Source of the DNA: NCEH01 sp002257205
GTDB taxonomy: Bacteria > Pseudomonadota > Alphaproteobacteria > Rhizobiales > Xanthobacteraceae
Assembly: GCF_043195105.1 (NCBI RefSeq)
Contig: NZ_JBAFWO010000002.1
Length of the DNA stretch: 64,000 nucleotides
Strand: one strand, 5' to 3'
The notes beneath the pieces were generated by a model, which was given only the letters and a program-made list of their open reading frames with translations, was not told the origin of the DNA and ran no database searches. Position 1 is the stretch's first letter, and each line of letters opens with the position of its first letter. A program made the translations under genes and the position numbers. This document shows positions 59,414 to 64,000 of the stretch, piece by piece.

Positions 59414-60622
59414 ATGGCCCGTGTCCTGGTGATGATCCCCTCGGGAGAGGTCTACGACCACGATTGCGTGCGCTGGTATAATTACAAGGATGTCCAGCGC
59501 AGCATCGACCATTACCACAATATTGGCGACGCCTTCGTCTTCGATTCCTCGCTCAAGCTGATGGAGTTCGACAAGCTCGGCGTGCTGCCCATCGCCAATC
59601 CGAAGATGGAGGACATCGACCGGCTGCGGGAGGACTACGACTACGTGTTCCTGCGCGGCTCGAACTATGTCCACAATTCCATGAAATGGCAGCACACCAT
59701 CGAGGTGCTCAAGCGGCTGAAGCTGCCGGTGATCGCGCTCGGCATCGGCGCGCAGGCCCCGGTGAAGGGCCGGCTCGAACTCTCCGAGGAGACCAAGACC
59801 GTCCTCCACATGATGGCGGACAGTTCCGCCTCCATCGGCGTGCGGGGCGCCTATTCCGCCCAGGTGCTCTGGGACATCGGCATCCGCAACATCCGCATCG
59901 TCGGCTGCCCCACGGCTTTCCGGAAGAACGATCCCAACCTCGCCATCACCTTACCCAAGCTCGAGGACGTCCACCATGTGGGCATCACCTGCCGGCGCGA
60001 GGTGTCGCCTGCCTATGCGCAGGACATCAAGCGCTACCTCACCTTCCACCGCGACCTCGTGAAGGAATGCGCCCGCCGCTTCGACGTGGTGCTGATGGCG
60101 CAGGGCGAGGTGGAGGAGAAGAAGATCGTGTTCGGCACCGCCGAACAGCGCGAAGAGGCCATCACGGCGCTCAAGGCCAACAAATGGGTCGGCGACTGGT
60201 TCCTCGATGACGAGATCGAGAGGCTGTATCGCGAACGCCTGTTCTATTCCGACGTTGTGGCGGACTATGAGGCGCTGGTGCAGCAGAAGGACTTGGTGCT
60301 CGGCTATCGCTTGCACGGCAATCTGATGGCGCTCTCCAACGGCGTGCCGTCGATCTATTTCACCTATGACAGCCGCACGGTGGAGTTCGCCGAGACCTAC
60401 CAGATCCCCAGCTACGACGTATTCTCCACCAAGCCGTTCAAGCTGGAGAAGTATTGGGACCAGGGCCTGTTCGACAAGTTCAATCGCGCCTGGTTCATGA
60501 CCTATCGCGAGATGAAAGCCTTCCTGGACGAGAATGGCGTGGCCAACAAGATGGCCGATGTCGGCCACAAGCCGGTGCCGGTGCCTGCGCGGGCTGCCGC
60601 AGCCGCCCGCAAGGTGGCCTGA
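59414..60622 (+). CDS. Polysaccharide pyruvyl transferase family protein, copy 2
   Basis: This 402-residue WcaK/CsaB-family protein has NIGDAFVFDSSL, VFLRGSNYVHNSMKW, ALGIGAQAP, IRIVGCPTAFRKND and GYRLHGNLMALSNGVPSIYFTYDSRT. It is the same length as, and clearly related to, the copy at 42500. GAGGGAGAG precedes ATG 59414. It ends the plus-strand glycan gene run. Two copies suggest two pyruvylated sites or a duplication followed by specialisation. Confidence 0.87.
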   Translation: MARVLVMIPSGEVYDHDCVRWYNYKDVQRSIDHYHNIGDAFVFDSSLKLMEFDKLGVLPIANPKMEDIDRLREDYDYVFLRGSNYVHNSMKWQHTIEVLKRLKLPVIALGIGAQAPVKGRLELSEETKTVLHMMADSSASIGVRGAYSAQVLWDIGIRNIRIVGCPTAFRKNDPNLAITLPKLEDVHHVGITCRREVSPAYAQDIKRYLTFHRDLVKECARRFDVVLMAQGEVEEKKIVFGTAEQREEAITALKANKWVGDWFLDDEIERLYRERLFYSDVVADYEALVQQKDLVLGYRLHGNLMALSNGVPSIYFTYDSRTVEFAETYQIPSYDVFSTKPFKLEKYWDQGLFDKFNRAWFMTYREMKAFLDENGVANKMADVGHKPVPVPARAAAAARKVA

Positions 60623-60631
60623 TCCGGCCCA

Positions 60632-60946
60632 TCAGGTCTTCGCGATGGCGCGTTCCAGCACGGCCTGAAGGAGTTCCGCATCGCCGGTGATGCGAAACAC
60701 CTTGAGCCGCGCCGTGGCGCCCGACACCAGCGCGACCCGCGAGGCGGAGACTCCAGCCGCCTTCGCCAGCACCCGCGCCACGGCTTCGGTCGCTGCCCCA
60801 TCCTCGGGAGCGGCGCGCACGCGGATTTTCAGCACCTCGCGCCCGTCGGACAGGGTCACGATCCCATCCAGCGCATCGCGGCCGCCCTTTGGCGTCGCGC
60901 GCACACTTACGTCCAGCCCGCCGGCATGGGCCTGGAAGAAGGCCAC
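60632..60946 (-). CDS. DUF167/YggU family protein
   Basis: This 104-residue protein has the DUF167 core VSVRATPKGGRDALDGI, LKIRVRAAPEDGAATEAV and VSGATARLKVFRI. The family is small and widespread with no settled function. Translation most likely begins at GTG 60946, six bases after the yggT stop. The longer ORF running to 61444 overlaps yggT and is not plausible. The yggT-DUF167 pairing is conserved in many proteobacteria. Confidence 0.88.
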   Translation of the reverse strand: MAFFQAHAGGLDVSVRATPKGGRDALDGIVTLSDGREVLKIRVRAAPEDGAATEAVARVLAKAAGVSASRVALVSGATARLKVFRITGDAELLQAVLERAIAKT

Positions 60947-60951
60947 GGCCG

Positions 60952-61242
60952 TCAGAAGACGTAGGGATAGATATAGAGCCCGATCACCCGCTCGATGAAG
61001 AAGATGATGAGGATGAGCACCATGGGCGAAAGGTCGAGCCCGCCCAGCGACGGCAGGATGCTGCGCAGCGGCGCCAGCACCGGCTCGGTGATGCGGAAGA
61101 TAAACTCGCCGATGGTGCGGACCACGGGGTTGTAGGCGTTCACCACATTGAAGGCGAGCAGCCAGGACAGCACCGCGGCGATGATGAGCACCCAGGTGTA
61201 GAGTTGCAGGACAATCAGGATCACGTCGAGAAGGGCGCGCAT
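60952..61242 (-). CDS. YggT family membrane protein
   Basis: This 96-residue protein has two or three hydrophobic helices. It carries the YggT repeats LQLYTWVLIIAAVLSWL and FRITEPVLAPLRSILPSLGGLDLSPMVLILIIFF. YggT proteins are linked to membrane/cell-division or osmotic functions, with no defined reaction. The ATG at 61242 follows GAGGAATTG. It is co-transcribed with the DUF167 gene. Confidence 0.92.
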   Translation of the reverse strand: MRALLDVILIVLQLYTWVLIIAAVLSWLLAFNVVNAYNPVVRTIGEFIFRITEPVLAPLRSILPSLGGLDLSPMVLILIIFFIERVIGLYIYPYVF

Positions 61243-61545
61243 CTTGGGACAATTCCTCGCGGCGGCAGGGTTCAGGGGGAGAAATAGCCAAGCCGGCGCC
61301 ACTTGAACAGGGCGTTCCGTGTGCCGAACGGTCAATAGCGCGTTTGTGGCGCATCGCGCGGTGGCACCAGAGGGGAGACAAGATTTCATCCTGACGCCGG
61401 GACGGGCGCTCTTCGACAAATATTGAAAAAAGGAAATGCTGCAAAAGCCCTGGCGGCGCAACGGCTCCAACGACCCGGATGGCCCAAACGGCGTGCGGCC
61501 GGGCGATACGGAATCGCCCGGCCGCACGTCACCAATCGGGGAGAA
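61243..61545. other. 303-bp intergenic region with perfect hairpin
   Basis: No credible gene. It contains the yggT promoter region and, near its far end, a perfect 16-bp-stem hairpin at 61492-61528 downstream of csbD. Confidence 0.55.
61492..61528 (-). terminator. Perfect 16-bp-stem hairpin after csbD
   Basis: CGTGCGGCCGGGCGAT, loop ACGGA and ATCGCCCGGCCGCACG pair without mismatch. It lies 18 bases beyond the csbD stop on the minus strand. The tail has only a short T stretch, but the stem is strong enough to be a terminator or 3' stabiliser. Confidence 0.7.
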
Positions 61546-61740
61546 TCACAGGTTGCGGTTGACGGTGTCCTTCACCGCATCCTTGGCCTTGCCCATGGCC
61601 TGCTGGCCTTCGCCCTTGATTTCCTGCACCTTGCCTTCGGCCTGGAGGCGATCGTTGCCGACCGCCTTGCCGATGCCCTGCTTGGCATTGCCGACGGCTT
61701 CGTTGGTGGTGCCCTTGATCTTGTCGCTGGTGCTGCCCAT
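61546..61740 (-). CDS. CsbD-like stress protein
   Basis: This 64-residue hydrophilic protein starts MGSTSDKIKGTTNEAVGNAKQG and contains GNDRLQAEGKVQEIKGEGQQAMGKAKD, the CsbD family pattern (general-stress proteins, YjbJ-like). AGGAAT precedes the ATG. It is divergent from ilvD. Confidence 0.93.
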   Translation of the reverse strand: MGSTSDKIKGTTNEAVGNAKQGIGKAVGNDRLQAEGKVQEIKGEGQQAMGKAKDAVKDTVNRNL

Positions 61741-61959
61741 GGGGTATTCCTTTCGACTTGGTGAACTTGCATAAACAACCCCTGGCGGCGGCAAGCGTTC
61801 CCCCGCCCAGGCGAATTAAGCGGCACCGATGCCCTGAACGCATGGCCGAGTGGGCAGCCCTCGCGCCGAAAGAATTCCGTTCAGCCTAAATTCGCTCTAA
61901 GAGAGCGGTCACAATGTTGCGCAGGACACCCCTGACGCGAATATAAAAGGTAAGAGGAC

Positions 61960-63816
61960 ATGCCTGCCTATCGTTCCCGCACCTCCACCCATGGCCGCAA
62001 CATGGCCGGCGCACGGGGCCTCTGGCGCGCCACCGGCATGAAGGACGGCGATTTCGGCAAGCCCATCATCGCGGTGGTGAATTCCTTCACGCAGTTCGTG
62101 CCCGGCCACGTCCATCTGAAGGACCTCGGCCAGCTGGTGGCGCGCGAGATCGAGAAGGCCGGCGGCGTCGCCAAGGAGTTCAACACCATCGCGGTGGACG
62201 ACGGCATCGCCATGGGCCATGACGGCATGCTCTATTCGCTGCCCTCGCGCGAAATCATCGCCGATAGCGTCGAGTATATGGTGAACGCCCATTGCGCCGA
62301 CGCCATGGTCTGCATCTCCAATTGCGACAAGATCACCCCGGGCATGCTGATGGCCGCCATGCGCCTCAACATCCCGGTGGTGTTCGTCTCCGGCGGCCCG
62401 ATGGAAGCCGGCAAGGTGATCCTCTCCACCGGCGAGAAGAAGTCGGTCGACCTCATCGACGCCATGGTCTACGCGGCGGACGAGCGTGTCTCCGACGAGG
62501 ACGTGAAGGTGATGGAGCGCTCGGCGTGCCCCACCTGCGGCTCCTGCTCCGGCATGTTCACCGCAAATTCCATGAACTGCCTCACCGAAGCGCTGGGCCT
62601 GGCGCTGCCGGGCAACGGCTCCGTGCTCGCCACCCATTCGGACCGCGAGCGCCTGTTCGTGGAAGCCGGTCATCTCATCGTCGATCTCGCACGCCGCTAT
62701 TACGAGCAGGAGGACGCCGGCGTCCTGCCGCGCAACATCGCCACCTTCAAGGCGTTCGAAAACGCCATGACGCTGGACATCTCCATGGGCGGTTCCACCA
62801 ACACGGTGCTGCATCTGCTCGCCGCCGCCAATGAAGGCGAGGTGCCCTTTACCATGGCCGACATCGACCGCCTCTCGCGCGGCGTTCCGGTGCTGTGCAA
62901 GGTGGCCCCGGCGGTCGCAAATATCCATGTGGAGGACGTGCACCGCGCCGGCGGCATCATGGCCATTCTCGGCGAACTGGATCGTGCCGGCCTGATCCAC
63001 GCCGACCAGGCGACCGTGCATGCCCCGACCCTGGGCGATGCCTTGGACCGCTGGGACGTGATGCGCACCAGCTCGGAAAGCGTGCAGACCTTCTATCGCG
63101 CGGCGCCCGGCGGCGTCCCGACGCAGGTGGCGTTCAGCCAGTCGCGGCGGTGGGATGATCTCGACATCGACCGGGAAAAGGGTGTGATCCGCAATTTCGA
63201 GCACGCCTATTCCAAGGATGGCGGCCTTGCGGTGCTCTATGGCAACATCGCGGAAGAAGGCTGCATCGTGAAGACCGCAGGCGTCGATGCCGCCTCGCTC
63301 ACCTTCTCCGGGCCGGCGCGCATCTTCGAGAGCCAGGACGCGGCGGTGGAAGTCATTCTCGCCAACGGCAAGGTTGTGGCCGGCGATATCGTGCTGATCC
63401 GCTATGAGGGGCCGCGCGGCGGTCCGGGCATGCAGGAGATGCTTTATCCGACCTCCTATCTGAAGTCGAAGGGCCTCGGGAAGGTGTGCGCGCTGGTCAC
63501 CGACGGGCGCTTCTCGGGCGGGTCCTCCGGCCTGTCCATCGGCCATGTCTCGCCGGAAGCGGCCGAGGGCGGCGCCATCGGGCTGGTCGAGGACGGCGAT
63601 GTCATCGAGATCGACATCCCCAACCGCCGCATCCATCTGGCCGTGTCGGAGGAGGTGCTCGCCCATCGCCGCGCCGCCATGGAGGCCAAGGGCGATGCGG
63701 CCTGGAAGCCGGCGGCACGCACCCGCGTCGTCTCCCAGGCGCTCCAGGCCTATGCGGCGCTCACCACCTCCGCCGCGCGCGGCGCGGTGCGCGACGTGAA
63801 GGCGCTGCGCCGCTGA
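61960..63816 (+). CDS. ilvD: Dihydroxy-acid dehydratase
   Basis: This 618-residue Fe-S enzyme makes the 2-keto acids of isoleucine and valine synthesis. It has FTQFVPGHVHLKDLG, VDDGIAMGHDGM, SNCDKITPG (C122) and CPTCGSCSGMF (C190, C193, C196). The NSFTQFVPGH start is that of the oxygen-sensitive 4Fe-4S clade (E. coli type), which lacks the extra N-terminal cysteine of 2Fe-2S enzymes. GGTAAGAGG precedes the ATG. Confidence 0.97.
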   Translation: MPAYRSRTSTHGRNMAGARGLWRATGMKDGDFGKPIIAVVNSFTQFVPGHVHLKDLGQLVAREIEKAGGVAKEFNTIAVDDGIAMGHDGMLYSLPSREIIADSVEYMVNAHCADAMVCISNCDKITPGMLMAAMRLNIPVVFVSGGPMEAGKVILSTGEKKSVDLIDAMVYAADERVSDEDVKVMERSACPTCGSCSGMFTANSMNCLTEALGLALPGNGSVLATHSDRERLFVEAGHLIVDLARRYYEQEDAGVLPRNIATFKAFENAMTLDISMGGSTNTVLHLLAAANEGEVPFTMADIDRLSRGVPVLCKVAPAVANIHVEDVHRAGGIMAILGELDRAGLIHADQATVHAPTLGDALDRWDVMRTSSESVQTFYRAAPGGVPTQVAFSQSRRWDDLDIDREKGVIRNFEHAYSKDGGLAVLYGNIAEEGCIVKTAGVDAASLTFSGPARIFESQDAAVEVILANGKVVAGDIVLIRYEGPRGGPGMQEMLYPTSYLKSKGLGKVCALVTDGRFSGGSSGLSIGHVSPEAAEGGAIGLVEDGDVIEIDIPNRRIHLAVSEEVLAHRRAAMEAKGDAAWKPAARTRVVSQALQAYAALTTSAARGAVRDVKALRR

Positions 63817-63829
63817 GCGGCGGCGCGCC

Positions 63830-64000
63830 ATGCTTCGCGCGGCTGCAGCATTTTTCGGGGCGCTCGTCGGTGTCCTGATGGGTGCTACCACCGCTTGGGG
63901 CGCGGTGGAATGCCCCGCATCCCTGGACGGTCACCCGCTGGAGCGGGTGTCCGTGTTCGACGGGCCGCCTTCGGAGATGGTGGACCTGCGCCCGGATGGG
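63830..64000 (+). CDS. Start of a secreted STY0301-like protein, cut by window end
   Basis: Fifty-seven codons are visible from ATG 63830. They encode a signal peptide (AAAAFFGALVGVLMGATTAWG) and the start of a mature domain, VECPASL, then RVSVFDGPPSEMVDLRPD. The SVFDGPP and xLxPD pattern matches small periplasmic STY0301-family proteins of unknown function. It begins 13 bp after ilvD. Confidence 0.7.
   Translation, partial: MLRAAAAFFGALVGVLMGATTAWGAVECPASLDGHPLERVSVFDGPPSEMVDLRPDG

Noticed and set aside
61909..63891. 660-residue minus-strand ORF antisense to ilvD
   Set aside because: Shadow of a highly conserved gene; no domain of its own.

Overview
The window is high-GC chromosomal DNA of an alphaproteobacterium, most likely a Hyphomicrobiales member related to Xanthobacteraceae. 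That placement is inference. It rests on the gene families (Xsc/GMC isethionate genes, a crtW/crtZ/crtX carotenoid cluster, DUF1217, CsbD, Pif1-like helicase) and on dispersed palindromic intergenic repeats of a kind common in that order. No rRNA, tRNA, CRISPR array, insertion sequence or prophage was seen. A perfect 16-bp parS site at 14508-14523 suggests the window lies in the origin-proximal part of the chromosome.

Layout. (1) 1-6.4 kb: a C2-sulfonate locus with sulfoacetaldehyde acetyltransferase, an MHS-type permease, a GMC flavoprotein that fits isethionate dehydrogenase, and a divergent IclR regulator with palindromes between them. (2) 6.4-14.3 kb: small proteins, two single-domain response regulators, a beta-barrel outer membrane protein, glmM, a PfkB sugar/nucleoside kinase coupled to a Pif1-like helicase, and a DUF1217 protein. 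(3) 14.6-17.8 kb: thiolase, short-chain dehydrogenase and a divergent AraC regulator (acyl-CoA metabolism). (4) 18-22.3 kb: alkaline phosphatase, a Tat-exported CxxC protein and a LolD/FtsX-type ABC pair whose permease has a His-rich loop. (5) 22.5-27.2 kb: a KGG stress protein, then an acyl-CoA-dehydrogenase-like flavoprotein with a SsuABC/NrtABC-type importer. (6) 27.3-38.8 kb: a full carotenoid cluster, crtY-crtI-crtB-crtX on one strand and crtE-ABC ATPase-ABC permease-crtZ-crtW on the other, followed by a type II idi. It predicts glycosylated ketocarotenoids/xanthophylls and contains an unassigned ABC-2 exporter translationally coupled to crtE. (7) 38.8-41.3 kb: SDR, GntR regulator and KdgF-like cupin. 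(8) 41.3-60.6 kb: a large surface-glycan/type I secretion locus. It holds a MarR regulator, T1SS ATPase and HlyD adaptor, a 219-residue RTX protein, GT2 and GT4 glycosyltransferases, a methyltransferase, two polysaccharide pyruvyl transferases, a secreted Asp-box protein and a tail-anchored coiled-coil protein. (9) 60.6-64 kb: DUF167, YggT, CsbD, ilvD and the start of a secreted STY0301-like protein.

The least described part is region 8. Three of its families occur as paralogous pairs. A shared GW-type beta-sandwich appears in the two large GT proteins and in the tail-anchored protein, and one large GT copy has lost its DxD-like motif. The genes sit beside an exported RTX repeat protein and between AT-rich promoter islands that share short motifs. 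I read it as a candidate system that builds a pyruvylated surface glycan together with a secreted calcium-binding protein; this is a hypothesis. The ABC exporter inside the carotenoid cluster is the second most interesting item.
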